Shown here: positions 6,147-12,195 of the stretch, one piece after another
How positions within the stretch are numbered: position 1 is the stretch's first letter
Layout: each line of letters begins with the position of its first letter
Source: Deinococcus sp.
GTDB lineage: Bacteria; Deinococcota; Deinococci; Deinococcales; Deinococcaceae
DNA: 16,211 nt
Direction: 5' to 3'
Assembly (NCBI GenBank): GCA_018260375.1
Contig: JAGLBF010000032.1
Span: forward strand, 2,580 to 18,790
Made by a program: the position numbers and the translations under genes
The notes under the pieces: model-generated
Database searches by the model: none
Seen by the model: the letters and a program-made list of their open reading frames with translations, nothing else
Told to the model about the DNA's origin: nothing

Positions 6147-8134
6147 TACACGCTGATTTCGGCAAAGCGGGCGTTTTCGCGGATAAATTCCTTACGGGGA
6201 GCGACATCTGTACCCATCAAGGCTTCAAAGACCTCGTTCGCCATAATCAGGTCTTCTACAGCCACACGCTTGAGCACACGGGTTTCAGGGTTCATGGTCG
6301 TTTCCCACAGTTGGTCAGCGTTCATTTCACCCAGGCCTTTAAAGCGCTGTATCTCGTACTTCTTACCTTCGCGGGTGGCCTGGGCAATATGCACCTGCAG
6401 TTCTTCGTTGGTAAAGAGGTAATGGCCTTTGTTGGCGTTGGTCTGCCGTCCGATGATGATGCGGTATAAAGGCGGCTGGGCGATGTACAGGTAGCCTTGC
6501 TCGACAATCGGGCGCATGTACCGGAAGAAGAAGGTGAGCAGTAGCGTGGCGATGTGTCCGCCGTCCATGTCGGCGTCAGTCATAATCACAATTTTGTGGT
6601 AGCGCAGGTTAGACAAATCAAAGTGTACGTTGTCACCCGTACCTTCTACCCCAGCACCGATAGCCCCAATAAGAGCGCGGATTTCGGCATTTTTCAGAAT
6701 CTTATTGAGTTCGGCCTTTTCTACATTCAAAATCTTACCGCGAAGAGGCAAAATAGCCTGAAAGCGCCGCTCGCGCCCGCCTTTGGCACTGCCACCCGCC
6801 GAATTGCCTTCTACAATAAACAGCTCGGATTCGCTGGGGTCTTGGCTTGAGCAGTCAGCCAGTTTGCCGGGCAGGTCATCATTTTCAAGCGGGTTGCTGC
6901 GGCGGATAATATCACGGGCCTTGCGGGCTGCTTCGCGGGCACGGGCCGCTTCGGCGGCTTTTTCTACAATGGTCTTGCCAATTTTGGGATTTTCTTCCAG
7001 AAACTCGGCAAACTTTTCGCCCACAATGGCGTTTACAGCCGTCTGCGCTTCGCTGTTGAGCAGCTTGACTTTGGCCTGCGACTCAAATTGCGGCTCACCC
7101 AGTTTGACGCTCACCACGCAGTAAATGCCTTCAAGCAAGTCGTCACCGGTGGGTATGGGGTTGCCCGCCTTGACCATGTTTTTGTCTTTGGCGTACTTAT
7201 TCAGAATACGGGTGTAGGCCGTTTTAAAGCCCGTAAGGGGCGTACCGCCGTCGCGGGTGCGGATCATGTTGGCGTAGGTAAGGATGTTGTCGCTAGAGTA
7301 GGTGTTGGCGTGGATAAAGGCCACCTCTACCTCAACATCGTTGCTGGTGCCGCGCATGACGATGGGCTGTTCGTACAAGAGCTTGGTGTCGTCTGTCACC
7401 AGGGCTCGGGCAAAGTTGCCAATGCCGCCGTGCTCGTGGTACAGCACCTCACGCACTTCGCCGCCGTGCAACTCGGTGCGCTCATCACGCAGGGCAATTT
7501 TCAGGCCCGTAAGGTAGGCTAGCTCTCGCAAGCGGCCGCGAATGCGCTCATAGTTAAACTGGTTGTCAAACTCATTAAAGACCTGCGGGTCGGGGTGAAA
7601 GGTGACTTTGGTGGCCCAGGTGACTTCGCTGGGGGTGTCGCCCATAACTTCAAGTGGAGTGGTTACCGCGCCGCGCTCAAAGCGGATGTGGTGCAGCTTG
7701 CCGCTTTTGTTTACGGTGACATCAAGGTAGCTGCTGAGTGCATTCACCACGCTAGAGCCTACCCCGTGCAAGCCGCCCGACACCTTATACGCGCCGCCGC
7801 CAAACTTACCGCCCGCGTGAAGCTCGGTAAAAATCACTTCAATAGCGGGGCGCCCTTCACTTTTCATCAGGTCTACGGGAATGCCGCGCCCGTTGTCGGT
7901 GACGGTGGCACTGCCGTCTTGATGCATGGTCACAGTAACCTCATCGGCAAAGCCGCCCAGACCTTCGTCAATGGCGTTGTCAATAATTTCGGTCATCAGT
8001 TGGTGATAGCCGTCAATCCCTGTGCCGCCCTGCACATACATGCCTGGGCGCTTGCGTACGGCTTCTAGGCCCTTGAGCACGCTGATTTGGCTGGCATCAT
8101 ATTCTTGGTACGGCGCGGTATGGTTGTCGGTCAT
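6146..8134 (-). CDS. gyrB: DNA gyrase subunit B
   Basis: ATPase subunit of the A2B2 gyrase that introduces negative supercoils. The 662-residue protein shows the GHKL ATPase pocket: TEIIDNAIDE with Glu49 and Asn53, DNGRGIPV (80-87) and the lid GGGAYKVSGGLHGVG (112-126). The transducer domain follows, then the TOPRIM domain with EGNSAGGSAKGGR (442-454) and the metal-binding DADMDG (520-525), and the C-terminal QRFKGLGEMN (596-605). It has the short form, without the insert of enterobacterial GyrB. The reading frame is open up to 8296, but I chose the ATG at 8134 because AGGAG lies 6 nt upstream and MTDN...YDASQISVLKGLEAVRKRPGMYV is the normal N-terminus. Unlike its neighbours it has a long leader, a full -35/-10 promoter and an RDRM-like operator, pointing to DNA-damage control. 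gyrA is not adjacent. Confidence 0.98.
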   Translation of the reverse strand: MTDNHTAPYQEYDASQISVLKGLEAVRKRPGMYVQGGTGIDGYHQLMTEIIDNAIDEGLGGFADEVTVTMHQDGSATVTDNGRGIPVDLMKSEGRPAIEVIFTELHAGGKFGGGAYKVSGGLHGVGSSVVNALSSYLDVTVNKSGKLHHIRFERGAVTTPLEVMGDTPSEVTWATKVTFHPDPQVFNEFDNQFNYERIRGRLRELAYLTGLKIALRDERTELHGGEVREVLYHEHGGIGNFARALVTDDTKLLYEQPIVMRGTSNDVEVEVAFIHANTYSSDNILTYANMIRTRDGGTPLTGFKTAYTRILNKYAKDKNMVKAGNPIPTGDDLLEGIYCVVSVKLGEPQFESQAKVKLLNSEAQTAVNAIVGEKFAEFLEENPKIGKTIVEKAAEAARAREAARKARDIIRRSNPLENDDLPGKLADCSSQDPSESELFIVEGNSAGGSAKGGRERRFQAILPLRGKILNVEKAELNKILKNAEIRALIGAIGAGVEGTGDNVHFDLSNLRYHKIVIMTDADMDGGHIATLLLTFFFRYMRPIVEQGYLYIAQPPLYRIIIGRQTNANKGHYLFTNEELQVHIAQATREGKKYEIQRFKGLGEMNADQLWETTMNPETRVLKRVAVEDLIMANEVFEALMGTDVAPRKEFIRENARFAEISV

Positions 8135-8350
8135 GGCTCTCCTAACGCACAAATAAAACTGTGCTGAATGTAACGGCAAACAGCGCGACTTTGGTCGATC
8201 GCCTGTGGGTTGAGTGTTTGCGCTCTGAGGTTTTGGACAAAAAAGAGCAGCGTATGGACTAAGCGGCATATTGAGTGCCAAACGGCAGATGCCCAATCAC
8301 TACATTCATGTCGCCGCTCAGCGTGTCCACGCTTCTCTCGTGTACGCATC

Positions 8351-8379
8351 ATAATACACCAAAATATGAAACAGGTCAA
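8351..8379 (-). promoter_or_regulatory. gyrB promoter, consensus -35/-10
   Basis: On the minus strand TTGACC (8379-8374), a 17-bp spacer and TATTAT (8356-8351) make a near-perfect housekeeping-sigma promoter. The start point should be near 8344, giving gyrB a leader of about 210 nt. Confidence 0.75.
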
Positions 8380-8384
8380 GAAAA

Positions 8385-8401
8385 TTATGCTAAAAACATA
8401 T
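8385..8401. promoter_or_regulatory. RDRM-like operator (candidate DdrO site) upstream of gyrB
   Basis: The 17-bp partial palindrome TTATGCTAAAAACATAT lies 5 bp upstream of the gyrB -35 box. On the minus strand it matches about 13 of 16 fixed positions of the radiation/desiccation response motif as I recall it (TTATGTTATTNACATAA). In Deinococcus this motif binds the repressor DdrO, and gyrB is among the genes reported to carry it. The sequence match is seen; the regulatory role is inferred. Confidence 0.7.
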
Positions 8402-8551
8402 TGCGCCGAGGGGGTTTCAGCACAGTCTGGCAGGGGCTTTTTGGGAGAGAACAGGTGGCTGAAGAGCAGTCAACAGTGGTGAGTAGCGCAGTCCGTATTC
8501 GTAATCAGGTGTACCAATGGGGCCATTTGAACACGCGGCTACAAGCCACTA

Positions 8552-8687
8552 ATACGGATTCCGATTGATTTGGCGTACTTCCAAATCAATCCGATCGGAT
8601 GCGAGTGGGAACAGCATACGGACTGTGCGGTATGGAGCCACAGGCGGCGCTTTTCCGACTGTGGTGGAATTTAGCGGCAGTCCGTAT
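8552..8687 (+). repeat. 136-bp ATACGGA-ended intergenic repeat, copy 2
   Basis: An inverted copy of 4035-4170 of identical length. It starts ATACGGATTCCG and ends GGCAGTCCGTAT, with TA at both outer edges. The internal stem CCACAG (8638-8643) / CTGTGG (8659-8664) is intact. The same end motif, GCAGTCCGTATT, also occurs about 50 bp upstream (near 8489-8500), so a further fragment may lie beside it. Together with the gyrB control region this accounts for most of the 8135-8709 gap. Confidence 0.85.
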
Positions 8688-8696
8688 AAAACCCGC

Positions 8697-8702
8697 TAGG
8701 CT
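8697..8702 (+). promoter_or_regulatory. -10 box of the four-helix membrane protein gene
   Basis: TAGGCT followed by 7 nt (ATAACGT) and the ATG at 8710. The 136-bp repeat ends only 9 bp upstream, so the repeat itself supplies the -35 region. Confidence 0.5.
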
Positions 8703-8709
8703 ATAACGT

Positions 8710-9195
8710 ATGGATTTGCTGCGCACCTTTCACAGCTACGATTTTATACAGGTTACCTCGCCCTGGGTGGTCTTGGTGCCCAACCCCTTTGCCCTTGCTA
8801 CCCTGCTGGTGATGTTCTGGAGTTTTGGCGCGGCCTTTAAGGGCCAGATAAGTCACGGTTTTAGAGTCGCTGTGCGCGGCATGTGGGTGCTGTTTGGCTT
8901 GTACGGCGTCAGCGGGGTGCTGCTGTCGCTTGGCGGAGCCAAAGTGGCGAGCGCGGTGGCCTTAGCAGGCAAAACCGTGACCAAATACGGCTTTGCACCC
9001 CAGGCCAAACGCGACCCCGAACACTGGATGTACACGGGTTTTGTGCTGCTGAGCCTTTTTGCGCTAGAGGCCCTGCTGTCGGGCAAACTGGTCGGTGAAA
9101 AAAAGGCAGCGCGCCTGCTGCCTGTCGTTACCCTGTTTATGTGGGGCGCAGCCCTGATGATTGTGCGGGTGGCAGTGGTGCCTGGCAACGGGTAA
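8710..9195 (+). CDS. Four-helix integral membrane protein, function unknown
   Basis: 161 residues. Hydrophobic segments lie at about 18-40 (VVLVPNPFALATLLVMFWSF), 54-75 (MWVLFGLYGVSGVLLSL), 107-128 (MYTGFVLLSLFALEALL) and 134-157. Basic loops (KGQISHGFR, LVGEKKAARL) lie between helices. The segment 76-106 with KTVTKYGFAPQAKRDPEHW is hydrophilic. There are no catalytic motifs that I recognise, and it looks like a conserved-hypothetical inner-membrane protein. It stands alone: a repeat lies on each side and hslO is convergent. The start is supported by the TAGGCT box 7 nt upstream. Confidence 0.75.
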   Translation: MDLLRTFHSYDFIQVTSPWVVLVPNPFALATLLVMFWSFGAAFKGQISHGFRVAVRGMWVLFGLYGVSGVLLSLGGAKVASAVALAGKTVTKYGFAPQAKRDPEHWMYTGFVLLSLFALEALLSGKLVGEKKAARLLPVVTLFMWGAALMIVRVAVVPGNG

Positions 9196-9218
9196 TGCAG
9201 ACTGCGACTTAAGCCTCA

Positions 9219-9334
9219 TTAACAATGCGCTGAAAGAAGGCCAGCGGGCATGAAACAAGTACGCTGCGGTGGCGCAGGCCGTACCTTTTCTACTTCTACA
9301 GTTTCTACAGTGCTGGAATGCAGCGCCGTCCGTA
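9219..9334 (+). repeat. Degenerate intergenic repeat, related to 5970-6075 and 22-46
   Basis: It starts with the AATGC...GAAAGAAGGCCAGCGGGC and AACAAGTAC core shared with 5970-6028. It ends with GTGCTGGAATGCAGCGCCGTCCGTA, almost the same as 22-46. The middle is changed and the stem-loop is no longer clear, so it is an older member of the family. It fills most of the space between the membrane protein gene and hslO. Confidence 0.6.
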
Positions 9335-9375
9335 GAGCAGGTGACCGCTGTTGCCAGACCCTCACCATCAGTCCT

Positions 9376-10287
9376 TTAGGCCCGGGCGTGTTCTTCTGGG
9401 GCGTCTAGCGCGGCGATTTCATCGGGGTTAATTTTATAGTGTTCGTTGCACCAGTGGCACACCACTTCTTGCCCGCCGTCGTCCATCATCTCTTGGCGCT
9501 CGGTGCCGCCAAAAAAGACCAGTGACTGAATGGCGCGCTCGCGTGAGCAGCGGCACTGAAAGCGGGCTGACTGCGCCGCTGTTGCCATCTGTAGATCAAG
9601 CCCTTTGGCGGCACGCTCCATCACCTCAAGCAAGCTGCTTTGGCGCAGGTTATCGGTAAAGTACCCCATAGCCGCAATGTTTTCTTCCATCGCTTTGAGG
9701 GTCGCGTCGGTAGCCCCCGGCATAGCCTGTACAATCAGTCCCCCAGCGCGGGCCACCTTGCCGCCTTCTTCGTACACACCCAGCAGCACAGCACTGGGGA
9801 TTTGCTCGCTGGAAGCCAGATAAAAGGCCACGTCCTGGGCGATTTCGCCGCTGACCAACTCTACGCTGCCTGTCCAGGGCTCGGCGTTGTCAAGGAGGCG
9901 CGTCACCGCCAGTTCGCCGTTTTTGCCTACCAACCCGCCGACATCCAGCTTGTCATCGCTGGTGCGGGGGGGCAAGTCGGCGTCTGGGTCGCGCACATAG
10001 CCGCGCACCAGGCCATCGGCGCTGCCCTCGGCCACCAGCCACCCCAGAGGGCCGTCGCCCTGAATCCGCAGGGTCACACGGCTGTCTACTTTTTTGCCGA
10101 GCAAAATAGCCAACAGTGCCGAGGCACTCAACGCACGGCCCAGCGCCGCCGTTGCGGTCTTGCTGAGGTGGTGACGCAAACGGGCTTCTTCAACGATATG
10201 GGTAGAATCAATGCCGACCAGTCGCAGCGTACCGCCCGCTGCTGTACCGCGCATGATATAAGAGGCTGGAGCTATAACGTCAATCAT
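9376..10287 (-). CDS. hslO: Redox-regulated chaperone Hsp33
   Basis: Cytoplasmic holdase that is switched on by oxidation and binds unfolding proteins. The 303-residue protein has the Hsp33 core (RGTAAGGTLRLVGID at 13-27, TATAALGRALSASALLA at 44-60, GDGPLGWLVAEG at 78-89). The C-terminal zinc/redox switch has four cysteines as CxC...CxxC: Cys245, Cys247, Cys277 and Cys280. The length is slightly above 290, with a short Ala/Glu tail. A second Met at residue 12 is a possible start, but TAAGAT 6 nt upstream of the first ATG supports the longer form. An oxidative-stress chaperone fits a stress-resistant genus. It is a single gene, convergent with the membrane protein gene and divergent from proB. 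Confidence 0.96.
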   Translation of the reverse strand: MIDVIAPASYIMRGTAAGGTLRLVGIDSTHIVEEARLRHHLSKTATAALGRALSASALLAILLGKKVDSRVTLRIQGDGPLGWLVAEGSADGLVRGYVRDPDADLPPRTSDDKLDVGGLVGKNGELAVTRLLDNAEPWTGSVELVSGEIAQDVAFYLASSEQIPSAVLLGVYEEGGKVARAGGLIVQAMPGATDATLKAMEENIAAMGYFTDNLRQSSLLEVMERAAKGLDLQMATAAQSARFQCRCSRERAIQSLVFFGGTERQEMMDDGGQEVVCHWCNEHYKINPDEIAALDAPEEHARA

Positions 10288-10293
10288 TAGATA

Positions 10294-10299
10294 ATCTTA
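10294..10299 (-). promoter_or_regulatory. -10 box of hslO
   Basis: TAAGAT on the minus strand, 6 nt before the ATG at 10287. There is no ribosome site, so translation is probably leaderless. Confidence 0.5.
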
Positions 10300-10634
10300 C
10301 ATGACCACACTCAGATTTAATGTGAGATAGGGTTGATTTCAAGGCTAGACTTGAGGGCAAGGCGCGACAATGTAGCAAGATTTTTATATGATTTTGTAAA
10401 AATACTCAAGAAGAGACTGCTTCCCAATATGTTAGGCCACTATAGCTGCGTCTCTAAGATTAAAGCCTTTAGAATTGCGGCATTGCCGCCTTATGGGCCT
10501 GTATCTTTGGAGTTGCCGTTCAAAGAGTGGGCTTGCAATGTGCTGTCCTCTTTGTCTACTCGCATCTGCACCGATTGATGGCAGTTCGTAGAGTTGCCCT
10601 GCGGTAAGCTGCACGCTACGGGCTCCCCTTCTGC
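10300..10634. other. Divergent gap between hslO and proB, no gene seen
   Basis: About 335 bp without a convincing gene or RNA. It holds an AT-rich 7-bp inverted repeat, ATTTTTA (10380-10386) and TAAAAAT (10397-10403), which could be a regulator site. There is no tRNA, T-box or known riboswitch that I can recognise, and no copy of the repeats seen elsewhere in the window. Confidence 0.35.
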
Positions 10635-10640
10635 TACCCT
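10635..10640 (+). promoter_or_regulatory. -10 box of proB, decides the start
   Basis: TACCCT followed by 7 nt (AGCCCCT) and the ATG at 10648. This points to leaderless translation from 10648, not from an upstream ATG at 10594. Confidence 0.6.
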
Positions 10641-10647
10641 AGCCCCT

Positions 10648-11739
10648 ATGCGCGTTGTCCTGAAACTCGGCACTTCGGTTCTTACCGCAGGAAGTGACAA
10701 ACTGCACCGCCCCCGCCTGGTTGACTTGGTGCGCCAGATAGCGGCCTTGCAAGCGCAGGGGCATCAGGTGGTGCTAGTTACTTCAGGGGCGGTGTTGGCA
10801 GGCTGGGAGACGCTGGGCTTTACGCCGCGCAGCCGCACACTTGCCGAAAAGCAGTTGCTGGCGGCAGTAGGCCAAAGTGCGCTGATGCACCAGTACGCCA
10901 CCATTGCCGAGCTGTACGGCCTCAATGTGGGGCAGATTTTGCTCACCGCTGACGATTTTCGCACGCGCAGCCGCTACCTCAACGCCCGCACCACGCTGGA
11001 GGGCTGCCTCAGCGCCGCTGTTTTGCCTATTATCAACGAAAATGACGCGGTGGCCGTTGACCAAATCCGTGTGGGTGACAATGACACCCTGTCGGCTTTT
11101 GTGGCTAATATGGTAGAAGCTGACCTGTTGGTTATTTTGACCGACGCGCCAGGGCTCTACACCGCTGACCCGCGCACACACCCGCAGGCCACGCTGATAC
11201 CCGTGGTAGAACGTATTGACGCGGCAGTGTGGGACAAGGCGGGCGGTGCGGGGTCGCACCGTGGTACAGGCGGTATGTACACCAAGATTCAGGCCGCCGA
11301 AATTGCCACCCGTGCAGGTACTCCGGTGATCATTGCCCCGGGCGACGCGCCAGACGCCTTTATACGCGCCGTGGCAGGCGAGTCTATCGGTACGCGCTTT
11401 TTGGGTCACGGCAGCCGGCTCGAAGCCCGCAAACGCTGGATCTTGGCTGAAATCGCCGCTGGTAAGTTGCTGCTTGACGCTGGAGCCACCCTCGCTGTGC
11501 AGCAAAACGGCCGAAGCCTGCTGGCGGCGGGTCTGCGCGGTGTAGAGGGCCACTTTGAGCGCGGGCAAACGGTCAGGCTGCTGTCTGCAGACGGGCAAGA
11601 GATTGCACGCGGCCTAACTCGCTACGGCGCAGACGATTTGCGGCAGGTGTTGGGCCAAAAAAGCAGCGCGCTCGGCGGCATTTTGGGCCATGACTACGGC
11701 CCTGAAGTGGTTCACCGTGATGACATGGTGTTGCTGTAG
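10648..11739 (+). CDS. proB: Glutamate 5-kinase
   Basis: First step of proline synthesis: ATP-dependent phosphorylation of glutamate to glutamyl-5-phosphate in the cytoplasm. The 363-residue protein has an amino-acid-kinase domain with VLKLGTSVL (4-12), VTSGAV (44-49), INENDAVAVD (129-138), GDNDTLSA (143-150), TDAPGLYTADP (165-175) and GTGGMYTKIQAA (206-217). It is followed by a PUA domain (about 270-363). The reading frame could be extended 18 residues upstream, but the family starts MRVVLKLGTS and the -10 box lies 7 nt before this ATG. proA is not next to it, unlike the common proBA pair, so proline genes are split in this genome. It is convergent with the small gene at 11820. Confidence 0.97.
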   Translation: MRVVLKLGTSVLTAGSDKLHRPRLVDLVRQIAALQAQGHQVVLVTSGAVLAGWETLGFTPRSRTLAEKQLLAAVGQSALMHQYATIAELYGLNVGQILLTADDFRTRSRYLNARTTLEGCLSAAVLPIINENDAVAVDQIRVGDNDTLSAFVANMVEADLLVILTDAPGLYTADPRTHPQATLIPVVERIDAAVWDKAGGAGSHRGTGGMYTKIQAAEIATRAGTPVIIAPGDAPDAFIRAVAGESIGTRFLGHGSRLEARKRWILAEIAAGKLLLDAGATLAVQQNGRSLLAAGLRGVEGHFERGQTVRLLSADGQEIARGLTRYGADDLRQVLGQKSSALGGILGHDYGPEVVHRDDMVLL

Positions 11740-11778
11740 AACAAGAGCGCAGGCGTGTGTGAGCACTGGCAAGGGTAC

Positions 11779-11800
11779 AGCAAGGGCAGTCACCCCTGCT
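11779..11800. terminator. Possible weak bidirectional terminator hairpin
   Basis: AGCAAGGG (11779-11786) and CCCCTGCT (11793-11800) can pair with one mismatch around a 6-nt loop, between the convergent proB and the 74-aa gene. There is no T-run, so the call is tentative. Confidence 0.3.
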
Positions 11801-11819
11801 TGATAACTGTTCGGCCCGT

Positions 11820-12044
11820 TTAAGCGACTTCAGCGACCGTTGCCAGTAAGGTGCCGTCCTGTCCGCGCACTTCAAATTGACCGTGTGGACGGGCCGCGAC
11901 CCATCTGAGCAGCTCAAGCAAGTCGTTGCCTTCGCGCAGAATATCGGCGTTGCCGCTGCCGGCCCACAGCACGCGGTACTGCCTGGCCTGGGCGGGCGCT
12001 TCCCACTTCTGTCCTTCATCTTCCTTGACAAATGCCCTTGACAT
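11820..12044 (-). CDS. Small conserved-looking protein with SRAFVKE N-terminus
   Basis: 74 residues, MSRAFVKEDEGQKWEAP... to ...GTLLATVAEVA, acidic and soluble, without signal or membrane segment. The MSRAFVKED opening resembles the N-terminal tail seen on some GreA/GreB-family transcription factors, but the GreB coiled coil and C-terminal domain are absent, so no role is assigned. The rest looks like one small alpha/beta unit (REYRV-like strand, LLELLRWVAARPHG helix, FEVRGQDGTLLATV hairpin). Two ATGs lie together (12047 and 12044). The second is 6 nt from TAGACT, matching the leaderless spacing here, so I chose 12044. It lies downstream of the beta-propeller gene on the same strand but has its own -10 box. 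Confidence 0.7.
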   Translation of the reverse strand: MSRAFVKEDEGQKWEAPAQARQYRVLWAGSGNADILREGNDLLELLRWVAARPHGQFEVRGQDGTLLATVAEVA

Positions 12045-12050
12045 CATTCG

Positions 12051-12056
12051 AGTCTA
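12051..12056 (-). promoter_or_regulatory. -10 box of the 74-aa gene
   Basis: TAGACT on the minus strand. The second of two tandem ATGs is 6 nt downstream, while the first is only 3 nt away, so the box favours the second. Confidence 0.5.
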
Positions 12057-12156
12057 CCCGCTGCCAAAGACTTTGTGATGAATTATCACTGAGCAGCGGG
12101 TTGAGCAAACGTATCTGGATGACACAAATCCCGACTTGACCCTTGTTACAAATTGA

Positions 12157-12188
12157 CCTTTGGTATAAACACAATCGGCTTACCAAGG
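12157..12188 (-). terminator. Possible terminator hairpin of the beta-propeller gene
   Basis: TTGGTA (12160-12165) pairs with TACCAA (12181-12186), with further CC/GG pairs across a one-base bulge. It lies a few bases after the minus-strand stop codon at 12196, and the T-rich loop side reads GTGTTTATA. It is not a textbook rho-independent terminator. Confidence 0.35.
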
Positions 12189-12195
12189 CCCGCGT

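Noticed and set aside
7088..7522. Long plus-strand frames inside gyrB, murI, hslO and proB
   Set aside because: They are antisense shadows of clear genes; codon pattern and known domains belong to the other strand.
8135..8296. 54-residue N-terminal extension of GyrB
   Set aside because: The extension has no family character. The normal GyrB start has AGGAG 6 nt upstream, and the promoter lies further up.
10333..10578. Open frame of about 80 codons between hslO and proB
   Set aside because: No start signal and no protein-like pattern; the composition looks like intergenic DNA.
10594..10647. Upstream extension of ProB by 18 residues
   Set aside because: The family starts MRVVLKLGTS, and the TACCCT box lies inside the extension, 7 nt before the ATG at 10648.
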